Source of the DNA: Nocardia sp. NBC_00508
GTDB lineage: Bacteria > Actinomycetota > Actinomycetes > Mycobacteriales > Mycobacteriaceae
Length of the DNA stretch: 64,000 nucleotides
Direction: 5' to 3'
Assembly (NCBI RefSeq): GCF_036346875.1
Contig: NZ_CP107852.1
Coordinates: 7,378,001-7,442,000, forward strand
The position numbers and the translations under genes were made by a program. Under the pieces are notes generated by a model, which had not been told where the DNA came from, did not search any database, and saw nothing but the letters and a program-made list of their open reading frames with translations. Shown here piece after piece: positions 9,119-17,549 of the stretch (position 1 is the stretch's first letter; every line of letters starts with the position of its first letter).

Positions 9119-10827
9119 TCGGTGGACGGGCCGTCGGACCCCGCATTCCGGTCCGCGCGGTAGGCAGCGACCACGGTCGGCAGCGTCGGGTACATGTGCG
9201 ATTCGCCGATCCTCGATGTCAACCCCGAGGCGTCCAAGTCGACGCGCAGATCCTGTTTGACGCGCGCCATCGCGAAGACGATCCCCCGCTCGGCCAGTTC
9301 GGCCCGGAGTTGTTCGACCGCGTCCAGCGCGGTCAGGTCGACTTCCACGTTCGCCTCCGCGTTGAGCACGAACCAGCGCACCGGAAGACCTCCGCGTCCG
9401 GACCGAGCATCCACCGCTGCCAGCGCCCTGCGCCGGAAGTCCTCGGCGTTGGCGAAGCACAGCGGGGCGTCGTAGCGGTAGATCACCAGTCCGGGAACAG
9501 GTTTCGCGTCGGGATAGTCGTCGACGTCGTGCATTCCGGCCAGCCCTGGGACGAAGCCGAGTATCGCGTCGTGGGCGCGGGCGATCCGGCGCAGCAGATC
9601 GAAGATCGACAGCGCGATCGCGATCAGCACGCCGTAGAGCACACCGAGGCCGAGTACCGCGACGACCGTGCCGAGCGCCAGCACCAGCTCGCTACGCCGG
9701 AATCGGGCGATACGACGGAACTCCGGCAGGTTGATCAGCCGCAGCGCCGCGTAGATGACCAGCGCTCCCAGCGCCGCGGTCGGGAAGGCCGCGAGGATGC
9801 CGCGGGCTCCGAACAGTACCGCGAGCACACCGCCGAGCGTGACCAGTGAGTACAGCTGGGTGCGAGCGCCCATGGCGTCGGCGATCGTGGTTCTGCTGGC
9901 GGAACAGCTCACGGGGAATCCGTGCAGCAGCCCGGCCCCGAGGTTGGCCGCGCCGAGGGCGGCGAGTTCGGTGTTCGCTTCCACGCGGTATCCGTGGCGG
10001 GCCGCGAACGCACGGGCGGTCAAGACGTTGTCGGAGAAGGCCACTACCGCGATGCCGACCGCGGGGAGGATCAGCGCCGCGACGTCGTTCATGGCGACCG
10101 AGTTCAGGCCGGGCGCCGGAATCCCGGCGGGGATCGCGCCGACCGTGCGGATGCCGAAACGGTCCAAAGCGAAGACCGCCACCACCGCGGTCGCCAGCAA
10201 CACCGCGATCAGTGGCCCCGGCGCCCGCGGAGCACGCCGAGCCAGCACCAAGAGACCCGTCAGCACCGCCGCCGCGAGCCAGACGGTGGCCCCGTGCCAT
10301 TGGTCCAGGTTCTCGAGGAAGGAACGCAGTTCCGCGAGAATGGATTCGCCCTCGACCGGCACCCCGGTCACCGACTCGAGCTGGCCGACGATCATGATCC
10401 CGGCGGTGCCCGCCAGGTACCCGACCAGAACCGGTTTCGACAGCAGATCCGCCAGCACGCCCAACCGGGCGGCCGCACCGGCCAGACACAGAACGCCGAC
10501 CAGCAGTGCGAGCACCGCCGCCAGTGCGGCGTACCGAGCGGGGTCGCCCAGCGCGAGCGGAGCCAGCGCGACGGCGGTGAGCAGCGCGGTGGTCGACTCC
10601 GGACCTACCGAGAGCTGACGCGAGGTCGCCAGCAGGGTGTAGACCGCCAGCGGCCCCAATGCCGCCCACAGCCCCGCCACGGGCGGCAGTCCCGCGACGG
10701 TCGCGTAGGCCATGACCTGCGGGACGAGGTACGCGGCCACGGTGATACCCGCGAGCAGGTCGGACCGCAGCCATGCCCGCTGGTAACCCTCGAATTGCCG
10801 GATCCCTGGGAGCAAACGTGCCAGCAC
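9115..10827 (-). CDS. SulP-family anion transporter with STAS domain (Rv1739c-like)
   Basis: Inner-membrane SulP permease (sulfate or other anion) with about ten or more hydrophobic segments, followed by a cytoplasmic STAS domain in the last ~120 residues. Characteristic stretches include GYQRAWLRSDLLAGITVAAY near the N terminus, SVGPESTTALL, and LGFVPGLAGMHDVDDYP before the STAS domain (YRYDAPLCFANAEDFR). From memory it is very close to M. tuberculosis Rv1739c, which lies beside DosR-controlled Rv1738. The GTG at 10827 is preferred because it leaves a promoter region containing the DosR box at 10905-10918; a TTG start at 10887 would add 20 residues. It is divergent from the next stress protein, and the box lies between them. 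Confidence 0.9.
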   Translation of the reverse strand: MLARLLPGIRQFEGYQRAWLRSDLLAGITVAAYLVPQVMAYATVAGLPPVAGLWAALGPLAVYTLLATSRQLSVGPESTTALLTAVALAPLALGDPARYAALAAVLALLVGVLCLAGAAARLGVLADLLSKPVLVGYLAGTAGIMIVGQLESVTGVPVEGESILAELRSFLENLDQWHGATVWLAAAVLTGLLVLARRAPRAPGPLIAVLLATAVVAVFALDRFGIRTVGAIPAGIPAPGLNSVAMNDVAALILPAVGIAVVAFSDNVLTARAFAARHGYRVEANTELAALGAANLGAGLLHGFPVSCSASRTTIADAMGARTQLYSLVTLGGVLAVLFGARGILAAFPTAALGALVIYAALRLINLPEFRRIARFRRSELVLALGTVVAVLGLGVLYGVLIAIALSIFDLLRRIARAHDAILGFVPGLAGMHDVDDYPDAKPVPGLVIYRYDAPLCFANAEDFRRRALAAVDARSGRGGLPVRWFVLNAEANVEVDLTALDAVEQLRAELAERGIVFAMARVKQDLRVDLDASGLTSRIGESHMYPTLPTVVAAYRADRNAGSDGPSTE

Positions 10828-10904
10828 CGTTCCAGCATCGCCTACCGACCGCCGAGGATGCGGCCGAAATCGGACTCCGCCCGGCAATGGTGATCATCAG
10901 TTTT

Positions 10905-10918
10905 GGGGCGAAGGTCCC
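10905..10918. promoter_or_regulatory. DosR box between divergent SulP and Usp genes
   Basis: The plus strand reads GGGGCGAAGGTCCC, so the minus strand reads GGGACCTTCGCCCC. This fits the mycobacterial DosR consensus (GGGACTTTnGGCCCT) at nearly every fixed position. It lies 77 bases upstream of the SulP start and 95 upstream of the Usp start, so it could serve both genes. Confidence 0.75.
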
Positions 10919-11013
10919 ACGGTAGGTGTCGGTGGGCTCTGTCCGTCCGCTTCCCACCGCCCGTAGCGTCGTAATCCTCCAGTTCCGCAGCACACCGCGC
11001 AGAGGAGCAGGCC

Positions 11014-11877
11014 GTGCGCGCCAGCAACAATCCCCCCGTCCTCGTCGGCGTCGACGGCTCGTCGCCCGCGCTTGCCGCCGTGCGCTGGGCCGCCATCTAT
11101 GCGGCCAACCGTCGCGCGCCGCTGCACATCGTGTACACGATCGGCGCGCCGAGGGACTTCGGCCCCGGAATCAGTGTTCCGTATCTCGACTACGACAGCT
11201 ACCTGCAGGAGGGACGGACAGCGCTCGACCTCGCGCGCAAAACCGCCGTCTCGACAACCTCCCCCACCGGGGAACTCGACATCAGTACCGATCTGGTCGA
11301 GGCACCGCCGATCCCGGTCCTGCGCGACCGATCCGGCTCCGCGCGTCTACTCGTCGTCGGCACCCACGGGCTCGGCGCCTTCAGCCGCACCGTCCTCGGC
11401 TCGGTCAGCACGGCGCTGGCCCGGCACGCCGCATGCCCCGTCGCGGTGATCCCGGAGACCGCAGACCCCTCCGACGGGGCTGTGGTGGTCGGCGTCGACG
11501 GGTCGGGGCGCAGCGCCCACGCCATCGAGATCGCCTTCGACGAGGCCGCGCACCGCGGTGCGGAGTTGGTCGCGGTGCACACTTGGTCGGAGTTCTTCCG
11601 CTATGCCTCGCGCAGCGAAATGCAGGAAGAGGCCGAGGCACTGCTCGCCCAGAGCCTGGCCGGGTACGGCGAGAAGTATCCGGAGGTGCCGGTGCGGCGC
11701 ATCGTCGTCGAAAACCGCCCCGCCAAGCGATTGCTCGAGGAGGGCGAGCATGCGCAGTTGATCGTCGTCGGCAGCCACGGGCGTGGCGGTTTCGCCGGGA
11801 TGACCCTCGGTTCGGTCAGCCAGGCGGTGCTGCACGGGGCGAACAAGCCGGTGATCATCGTCAGGTCGGTGAGCTGA
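11014..11877 (+). CDS. Tandem universal stress protein (UspA fold x2)
   Basis: 287-residue double universal stress protein. The first domain opens with PVLVGVDGSSPALAAVRWAA and closes with GTHGLGAFSRTVLGS; the second opens with VVVGVDGSGRSAHA and closes with GSHGRGGFAGMTLGS. Both closing motifs match the G-x2-G-x9-G(S/T) ATP site. The GTG start follows an AGAGGAGCAGG ribosome region. The DosR box upstream and a second tandem Usp nearby support a dormancy or stress role. It ends one base before the convergent GH65 remnant. Confidence 0.93.
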   Translation: MRASNNPPVLVGVDGSSPALAAVRWAAIYAANRRAPLHIVYTIGAPRDFGPGISVPYLDYDSYLQEGRTALDLARKTAVSTTSPTGELDISTDLVEAPPIPVLRDRSGSARLLVVGTHGLGAFSRTVLGSVSTALARHAACPVAVIPETADPSDGAVVVGVDGSGRSAHAIEIAFDEAAHRGAELVAVHTWSEFFRYASRSEMQEEAEALLAQSLAGYGEKYPEVPVRRIVVENRPAKRLLEEGEHAQLIVVGSHGRGGFAGMTLGSVSQAVLHGANKPVIIVRSVS

Positions 11878-12433
11878 TCACTCGCTCGCCGTCACCGGTC
11901 GGGCTGCCGGGTTCAGCGGCAACCTGACCGTATCCCCGGGCGCCAGTCGAGCGGCCTGGTCCCGGCAGGTGATCTCGATCGGCGGCGACGCGCCGGGATC
12001 CGAACTGACCTCGACGCCGTCGCCGCTGACGCGCACGGTGAGCCGGTGGCCGCGGTAGACCATCGGGAACGACAGGGAACCGAGCGATTCCGGCCGGTAG
12101 GGGCAGAAGATCAGCCGATCGCGGCGGATCTCCAGCCCGGTGAAGCAGCGCTGCAGCAGATCGATGCTGCCTGCCATCGCGGCGAGGTGAATCCCCTCCG
12201 CGGTGGTGCCGCCCTGGGATGTCGGCGACGTCGGACTCGAGCACGAGATCGAAGAATTCCACGGCGCGATCGCGGTTGGCGCGGGCCAGCACCCAGGAAT
12301 GCACCAGCGCGCTCAGTGTCGAACCGTGGGAGGTGCGCGCCAGGTAGTAGTCGATCGTGCGGGGGATCATCTCGCCGGGCAGCTCGTAGCCGAGATGGCC
12401 GAGCAGCGGCGACGATATCGGCCAGAGTTCCAT
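11878..12433 (-). pseudogene. GH65 glycosidase/phosphorylase C-terminal remnant (Rv2006 type)
   Basis: Only the C-terminal ~180 residues of a family-65 sugar phosphorylase or hydrolase remain. The first piece reads IPRTIDYYLARTSHGSTLSA and ends ...VLESDVADI. One extra base in the GGG run at 12216-12218 shifts the frame, and the text continues in another frame as QGGTTAEGIHLAAMAGSIDL and on to the natural end. M. tuberculosis Rv2006 (otsB1, DosR regulon) has the equivalent sequence at its C terminus after HAD and OtsB domains. Here the catalytic core is gone: the remnant joins directly to the start of an OtsB domain belonging to the upstream HAD reading frame. It is non-functional as a GH65 enzyme. 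Confidence 0.8.
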
Positions 12434-13163
12434 CGAAATCGAGCAGTACCGCGGCCTTCTCCGTGCTCAGCAGATCCTCGATGCGAGAACAGCATTCGAC
12501 GACGTCCGGAACCTCTGGCATCCGCCGGAAGCCCCCGCGTAACCGCACCCGAACGAGGTCGTCGAGTACCACGTCGGCGCCCGATGTCAGCAAACGGTCG
12601 GCGTTCGCATGCCGGTCGACGCCGATGACCAGCGCGAAGCCGCCGCGTCGGCCGGCCGCCACGCCCGCCTCGGCGTCCTCCACGACCACCGTACGGTCGG
12701 GTTCGGCGTCCAGCCTGCGTGCGGCCTCGAACAGCATTGCCGGGTCGGGTTTTCCGGGCAGACCCAGCTCCTCGGCATCGACGCCGTCCACCCGCACGGT
12801 GAACAGGTCGGTGATCCGGGCGGCCGTGAGCACCTCGACGCAGTGGCGGCTGGCGGAGAACACGCCGGTGCGGATTCCGGCGGCGTTGCCCCAGGGCAGG
12901 GTGATGCCGCGCGCGGCAAGAAAGTCCTCCACGCCCCGATATCGTGGTTTGCCGTCCACGAAGCGCAGGTAGTCGGATTCGGTGAACGGGGACCGGTCCT
13001 GTCCGGCGCCCGCCGCACGCCGGGTCAGGAAGTCGTCGAACAGTTCCGCCCAGGCCGCGGCGTGAATCGACGCGCTGTCGGTCACCACCCCGTCCATGTC
13101 GAAGATCACCGCGTCGTGGTGGCGCGAATCGATCCGCGGCGCCGCCGGTGCACCGTTCTCCAC
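12111..13163 (-). CDS. HAD phosphatase (beta-phosphoglucomutase-like), truncated fusion
   Basis: N-terminal ~220 residues form a HAD-superfamily domain of the beta-phosphoglucomutase type: motif I FDMDGVVTDS, then GKPRYRGVEDFLAARG, and GKPDPAML with VVVEDAEAGVAAGR for the later motifs. It then reaches LLDFDGTLADIV, the first line of a trehalose-phosphatase (OtsB) domain, and breaks: the remaining ~80 residues are Arg/Pro-rich out-of-frame translation of the GH65 tail. The order HAD-OtsB-GH65 is that of Rv2006. The HAD unit may still fold and act on a sugar phosphate. Start: the GTG at 13163 is preferred; an in-frame ATG at 13205 would lie inside the DosR box. Confidence 0.75.
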   Translation of the reverse strand: MENGAPAAPRIDSRHHDAVIFDMDGVVTDSASIHAAAWAELFDDFLTRRAAGAGQDRSPFTESDYLRFVDGKPRYRGVEDFLAARGITLPWGNAAGIRTGVFSASRHCVEVLTAARITDLFTVRVDGVDAEELGLPGKPDPAMLFEAARRLDAEPDRTVVVEDAEAGVAAGRRGGFALVIGVDRHANADRLLTSGADVVLDDLVRVRLRGGFRRMPEVPDVVECCSRIEDLLSTEKAAVLLDFDGTLADIVAAARPSRLRAARRDDPPHDRLLPGAHLPRFDTERAGAFLGAGPRQPRSRRGILRSRARVRRRRHPRAAPPRRGFTSPRWQAASICCSAASPGWRSAAIG

Positions 13164-13198
13164 TCGTCCAGCCTGAACGAGTCGATTCGTCCCGTCCA

Positions 13199-13212
13199 GG
13201 GGCAAAGGTCCG
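13199..13212. promoter_or_regulatory. DosR box between divergent HAD and nitroreductase genes
   Basis: The plus strand reads GGGGCAAAGGTCCG; the minus strand reads CGGACCTTTGCCCC. It differs from the box at 10905-10918 at only two positions. It lies about 35 bases upstream of the preferred HAD start and 91 upstream of the nitroreductase start. Confidence 0.72.
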
Positions 13213-13303
13213 CTACCGCAGCCGGACAGGCGGGACCACCGCGGCGAGATCCGGGACCAACGACTCCTCCGGCACCGGCTGTCCGAGACCTACCGTCAGC
13301 GAT

Positions 13304-14293
13304 ATGAAACAGCTACCGACCGGTGCAACCATCGAGAAGGCCGTCCTGCTCGCTGCCAGGGCGCCGTCGCTACACAACAGCCAGCCCTGGCACTGGACAT
13401 TCGACGGCGACGCGCTGCGCCTTTTCGCTGAGCCCGAACGCATGCTGCCGGCGACGGATACATTCGGCAGGCAGATGCTGATCAGCTGCGGTATCGCCCT
13501 GAACCACCTGCGCGCAGCCATGGCCGCGACCGGCTGGCGGATCCTCGTCGCCCGCTTCCCCGACCCGAACCGTCGCGAGCACCTGGCCACCATCGCCTTC
13601 CGACCGGCCCAGATCGTGACCGATGGCGACCGAGCCCGCGCGGACGCCATTCTCCGGCGGCACACCGACCGGCTGCCGTTCGCGGCGCCGACCGGGTGGT
13701 CCGATTTCGAATCGGTCCTGCGGACCACCTTCGACCCGGAGGATGCCACCCTGGACGTGTTGCGGGACGACAGCCGGCCCACCTTGGCCCGCGCCTCGGA
13801 GATGACCGCGGCCCTGCGTCGCTACGACTCCGGATACCACGCCGAATTGCAGTGGTGGACGGGGCACACGGTCGCCGATGCCGGTGTCCCGGGGGAAGCC
13901 CTGATCTCCCCGGAGGAACGGCAGCGCGTGAGCGTGGGACGTAAGTTTCCGGCGGCCACTGGAACACAGCGGCGCAGCGAGATCACCGCGGACCATTCGG
14001 TGATCCTCGTCCTGTCCACCGACAGCGACGCGCCGGACGACCTGCTGCGCTGCGGTGAGGTGCTGTCCACCGTGCTGCTCGAGTGCACCCTCGCGGGGTT
14101 CGCGACATGTCCGCTGACCCATCTCACCGAGATGCCGGGCAGTCGCGCCGTCGTCCAGGAATTGACCGGCCGCTCCCACCTGCCACAGGTCCTGATCCGG
14201 GTGGGACTCGAGCCCGAGCCCGCGCAGGAAGGTCCGGCGACACCGCGCCGACCACTCACCGAGATCCTCGACATGCCCGAATCCGAGAGCTGA
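13304..14293 (+). CDS. Acg-like nitroreductase family protein
   Basis: 329-residue FMN-type nitroreductase of the Acg/Rv3131/Rv3127 group, a family found in the M. tuberculosis DosR regulon. Family marks are RAPSLHNSQPWHW near residue 22, RRHTDRLPFA near 123, and the second-half segment LECTLAGFATCPLTHLTE near 263. These proteins are about 330 residues long; Acg itself is thought to bind FMN without clear nitroreductase activity. The ATG at 13304 lies 91 bases after a DosR box. It is convergent with the ABC permease gene 26 bases downstream. A second family member is at 21602. Confidence 0.9.
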   Translation: MKQLPTGATIEKAVLLAARAPSLHNSQPWHWTFDGDALRLFAEPERMLPATDTFGRQMLISCGIALNHLRAAMAATGWRILVARFPDPNRREHLATIAFRPAQIVTDGDRARADAILRRHTDRLPFAAPTGWSDFESVLRTTFDPEDATLDVLRDDSRPTLARASEMTAALRRYDSGYHAELQWWTGHTVADAGVPGEALISPEERQRVSVGRKFPAATGTQRRSEITADHSVILVLSTDSDAPDDLLRCGEVLSTVLLECTLAGFATCPLTHLTEMPGSRAVVQELTGRSHLPQVLIRVGLEPEPAQEGPATPRRPLTEILDMPESES

Positions 14294-14319
14294 CTCCGCG
14301 CCGCCATCGAGACCGCGGG

Positions 14320-15927
14320 TCAGTACCCGGCATCACGGCGGCGGAATCCGGCGATGCCGATCGCCAGTGCGGCCACTACTGCCATGGTGATCACGAGAAT
14401 CGGTGCGGCGGTGAGGGTTTCGAGTGGCACCCGCGGAGTATGCGTGAACGGAGACGCATCGTCGAACCAGTCGGGCAGATCGAAGGCCGTCGCGAACAGC
14501 ACGGCGACGGCACAGTAGGCGAACGCCGCCCAAGCCAGCGGGACGGCCGCCTTGGGCAACCAGCCGAATCCGAGCGCCGCGACGGCGACCACCAGCCAGA
14601 CCGCGGGCGCGTACCCGAACGCCACGCCGGTCATCCGGAGCGGCTGAACAGCATCCGCGATCGTCAACCCGTACGCCAGCCCGATGCCGAAACCCCCGAC
14701 AGCCAGCATGAACGCACTGCCGCCCAGAGCGACCGCCAGGTGGCTCGCCAGCCAGGAATACCGGCTGACGGGTGAACCGAGCACCGGTTCGGCTCGGCCC
14801 GCGGTCTCCTCGCCGCGGGCGCGTAGCACGCTGCTGACTCCGAACGCGGAGGCAAGTAGCGCGACGATCGAGACCGTCAGTGCCAGATACGAATCCACCG
14901 CGTCGGCCACACCGCCGGGCAGGTAGGCGGCGATCTCCGGATTGTCGGCAAGAAAGTCCTCGATGCTGTCGGCGAACGAGCCATATGCCGCGCCAAGCGC
15001 GAAAACACCGATCGCCCAACCACACACCGAGCCGCGCTGCAGCCGCCAGGCCAGGCCCAGCGGTGAACTCAGCGCCCACGACGCGGTCGCGCGACCGGTC
15101 CCGTACGAGAGCAGTCCCGCGCCGAAGTCACGCCGTTCGAGCAGGGCGAACGCGACGGCGGTGAGCGCGAGGGTCGCGGCGGCGAACAGCAGCAGAGTCC
15201 ACCAGCGGTCGCCTGCGAACGGGTAGCTGCGCTGCCCCCACCCGATCGGCGATGTCCAGGAAGCGGCACCGCCTCGGACATCGCCGATCGCGCGTGCCAC
15301 GTAGGCGGCCGCGAGAGCCAATCCGACTGCTCCGTAGACGCTGCGCGGGTTCTCGAAGATCTGCGCCGCGACCGCGGTGAGAGCGCCGAAGGTGACGCCG
15401 ACACCGCCGGTGACGAGTCCGAGCAGCAGCGAACCGCCTGCCGGAAGCCCGGTGCCGACCGCGGCGGCGAAGACCACCAGCACGACGGCGACATCGGCGA
15501 GCCCGGCCAGCGCCAGCGCCGCGACGGCGGGGGCCCGGCGTCCTACTCGGGCTGAACGGAACAGTTCGGCCCGCCCGGTTTCCTCGTCCGAGCGCGTATG
15601 CCGCCCGACCAGGAACATGTTCATCAACGCGACCACGACCGCCAGATAGGCGAAGATCTCGAACACGATCTCGCCGCCGATGGTGTGCAGCAGCTGGGTC
15701 GGCCCGCCCATGGCGATGGCGGCCGCGTTGGCGCTCATCGTCTCGCGGATCTGCGCGAGTTTCTGCGGTGTGTCGTAGAAGCGCTGACTGCCAAGGGATT
15801 GGAACGCCAGCAGCGCGGCGATGCCGACCACCCAGCACGGCATCGTGAATCGCTCGCGCCGCAGCGCGAACCGCAGCAGGGTGCCTGCTCCGGGGGTGTT
15901 CTGGCGCAGCATCGACGCGACGCTCAC
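14320..15927 (-). CDS. ABC-2 type exporter permease
   Basis: 535-residue membrane subunit with roughly twelve hydrophobic segments arranged as two halves, typical of actinobacterial antibiotic/multidrug ABC exporters in which one permease does the work of two. An early segment reads MPCWVVGIAALLAFQSLGSQ. The GTG start shares bases with the TGA stop of the ATPase gene (GTGA overlap at 15924-15927), so the two are translationally coupled. Substrate is unknown. No DosR box precedes this pair directly; it may ride on transcription from the kinase-like gene upstream. Confidence 0.9.
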   Translation of the reverse strand: MSVASMLRQNTPGAGTLLRFALRRERFTMPCWVVGIAALLAFQSLGSQRFYDTPQKLAQIRETMSANAAAIAMGGPTQLLHTIGGEIVFEIFAYLAVVVALMNMFLVGRHTRSDEETGRAELFRSARVGRRAPAVAALALAGLADVAVVLVVFAAAVGTGLPAGGSLLLGLVTGGVGVTFGALTAVAAQIFENPRSVYGAVGLALAAAYVARAIGDVRGGAASWTSPIGWGQRSYPFAGDRWWTLLLFAAATLALTAVAFALLERRDFGAGLLSYGTGRATASWALSSPLGLAWRLQRGSVCGWAIGVFALGAAYGSFADSIEDFLADNPEIAAYLPGGVADAVDSYLALTVSIVALLASAFGVSSVLRARGEETAGRAEPVLGSPVSRYSWLASHLAVALGGSAFMLAVGGFGIGLAYGLTIADAVQPLRMTGVAFGYAPAVWLVVAVAALGFGWLPKAAVPLAWAAFAYCAVAVLFATAFDLPDWFDDASPFTHTPRVPLETLTAAPILVITMAVVAALAIGIAGFRRRDAGY

Positions 15928-16835
15928 CGCTTCTCCTCGGCTGCCGGGACCGGGGCGCCGTAGTGGCGCAGGAAGATGTCCTCCAGGCTCGGCGGTGCGC
16001 TGGTGAGACTGCGTACGCCGAGATCGGCCAGTATGCGCAGCACCGGGTCGAGGTGGGCGGTGTCGACGTCGAATCTGGTGTGCGTGCCGTCGCGGACCAG
16101 GTCGTGCACGCCCGTCACCGCGTCCAGATCCGTTGCCGGCCGGATGGTTTCGACGGTGATCGTGGTGCGCGTCAGATGCCGCAGCTCGGACAGCGTGCCG
16201 CTTTCCACGGTGCGTCCGCGCCGGATGATGCTCACCCGGTCGCACAGCGCCTCCACCTCGGCGAGAACATGGCTGGACAGCAGCACGGTCCGGCCCTCGC
16301 TCTTCGATTCGGTGATACAGCGCTGGAATTCGGCCTCCTTCAGCGGGTCGAGGCCGACGGTCGGCTCGTCGAGCAGCAGCAGTTCCGCGTCCGAGGACAA
16401 TGCCGCGACGAGCGCGACCTTCTGCCGGTTGCCCTTCGAATAGGCGCGCGCCTTCTGGTGCGGGTCCAGATCGAATCTCTCCAGCAGCTCGGCGCGGCGC
16501 CGCCGATTGGTATCCCCGCGCAGTCGCCCCATCACGTCGATCACCTCGCCACCGGTGATCCCGGGCCAGAGCAGGACCTCACCGGGCACGTAGGCCAACC
16601 GGGCGTGCAGGGCGACCGCGTCGGACCAGGGATCGCCACCGAGCATGCGCACCGTCCCGGAGTCGGCGCGCAGCAGTCCGAGCAGGATCCGGATCGTCGT
16701 TGTCTTGCCCGAGCCGTTCGGCCCCAGAAATCCGTGTATCTCACCGGTGCGCACGGACAGGTCCAGACCGTCGAGCGCCCGCACGGTACCGAACGACTTC
16801 GTGAGACCGGTGATGCAGATCGCGGGCTCGGTCAT
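15924..16835 (-). CDS. ABC exporter ATP-binding protein
   Basis: 303-residue ATPase. Walker A is GPNGSGKTT near residue 39, the signature YSKGNRQK (a divergent LSGGQ) near 135, Walker B LLLLDEP near 155, and the switch histidine in LLSSHVLAEVE near 190. A C-terminal extension of ~80 residues after SGTLSEL is usual in DrrA-like exporters. It is 17 bases downstream of the adenosine-specific-kinase-like gene on the same strand and overlaps the permease gene, so all three probably form one operon (16853-17335, 15924-16835, 14320-15927). Confidence 0.93.
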   Translation of the reverse strand: MTEPAICITGLTKSFGTVRALDGLDLSVRTGEIHGFLGPNGSGKTTTIRILLGLLRADSGTVRMLGGDPWSDAVALHARLAYVPGEVLLWPGITGGEVIDVMGRLRGDTNRRRRAELLERFDLDPHQKARAYSKGNRQKVALVAALSSDAELLLLDEPTVGLDPLKEAEFQRCITESKSEGRTVLLSSHVLAEVEALCDRVSIIRRGRTVESGTLSELRHLTRTTITVETIRPATDLDAVTGVHDLVRDGTHTRFDVDTAHLDPVLRILADLGVRSLTSAPPSLEDIFLRHYGAPVPAAEEKR

Positions 16836-16852
16836 CGCGGCATCCTTTTCGG

Positions 16853-17335
16853 CTACAGCTTGTAGCCGATCCGGCGGAGTAGCTGCCTGCGGTCTTCCTC
16901 GTCGTCCGCGCTTTCCACGCCAAGCGGCGCGGCCCCGTCTATCACGCCGACTATGCCCCTGCCCAGCTCCGTCTCCGCGATCAGCACCTCGACAGTATTC
17001 GCTGTGGCACAGAAAACGCCGCAGACCTCCGGAACGTGTTGCACCGCGTTGAGCACATTGACCGGGTATCCCTCGCGCAGGAACACGATGAACGAGTGTC
17101 CCGCGCCGACCGCGACCGCGTTCTTCGTGGCGAGCTCGACCAGGTCATCGTCGTTGCCGGAGCGACGGACCAGCCGCGGCCCGGATGCCTCGCAGAACGC
17201 CAGCCCGAAGCGCAGCTGCGGACCGATCCCGACCAGTGCCTCATGGAGGTCTTCCACCGTCTTGATGAAGTGGGACTGCCCGATGATCACGTTGAGATCG
17301 TCCGGTTTGTCGATACGCACCGCAGTCAACTCCAT
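16853..17335 (-). CDS. Adenosine-specific kinase family protein (DUF355)
   Basis: 160-residue protein of the family named adenosine-specific kinase, first described from thermophilic archaea. Conserved runs include VIIGQSHFIKTVEDLHEAL near residue 17, FGLAFCEASGPRLVRRSGND near 43, GAGHSFIVFLREGYPVNVLN near 77, and VCGVFCATANTVEVLIAE near 104. The length equals the usual family length. It heads an apparent operon with the ABC exporter and has a DosR-like site 37 bases upstream of its start. Actual activity in bacteria is uncertain; the family label rests on the sequence only. Confidence 0.88.
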   Translation of the reverse strand: MELTAVRIDKPDDLNVIIGQSHFIKTVEDLHEALVGIGPQLRFGLAFCEASGPRLVRRSGNDDDLVELATKNAVAVGAGHSFIVFLREGYPVNVLNAVQHVPEVCGVFCATANTVEVLIAETELGRGIVGVIDGAAPLGVESADDEEDRRQLLRRIGYKL

Positions 17336-17371
17336 CGGAACATCGTGCGACTCGGCGCGTCGCGGCCGTCA

Positions 17372-17385
17372 GGGCAATTGGTCCC
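17372..17385 (-). promoter_or_regulatory. Candidate DosR box upstream of the adenosine-specific kinase-like gene
   Basis: The minus strand reads GGGACCAATTGCCC. The GGGACC and GCCC ends match the local box; the central four bases do not. It is 37 bases upstream of the start at 17335. Confidence 0.5.
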
Positions 17386-17478
17386 GGCGGGGCGGGATCT
17401 TCTTCCCTTGTGCCGGTCGGTGGCACCGGGATTCGACACGACACCGGTCGCCCTGACGGCGGTAGTGCCCCCTGTCGC

Positions 17479-17493
17479 GGGACCTTCGCCCCT
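17479..17493 (+). promoter_or_regulatory. DosR box upstream of GyrI-like/DUF302 gene
   Basis: GGGACCTTCGCCCCT, identical to the minus-strand box at 10905-10918 over 14 bases and the best match in the window. It lies 56 bases upstream of the ATG at 17550. Confidence 0.78.
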
Positions 17494-17549
17494 GTGCAGT
17501 GGCGACCCGCGCGGCGCACGCTCATCGCAGATGAACCGAGGAGGCCTCG

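Noticed and set aside
8081..9460. 459-codon minus-strand frame spanning the first Usp and part of SulP
   Set aside because: Neither Usp nor SulP motifs read in this frame.
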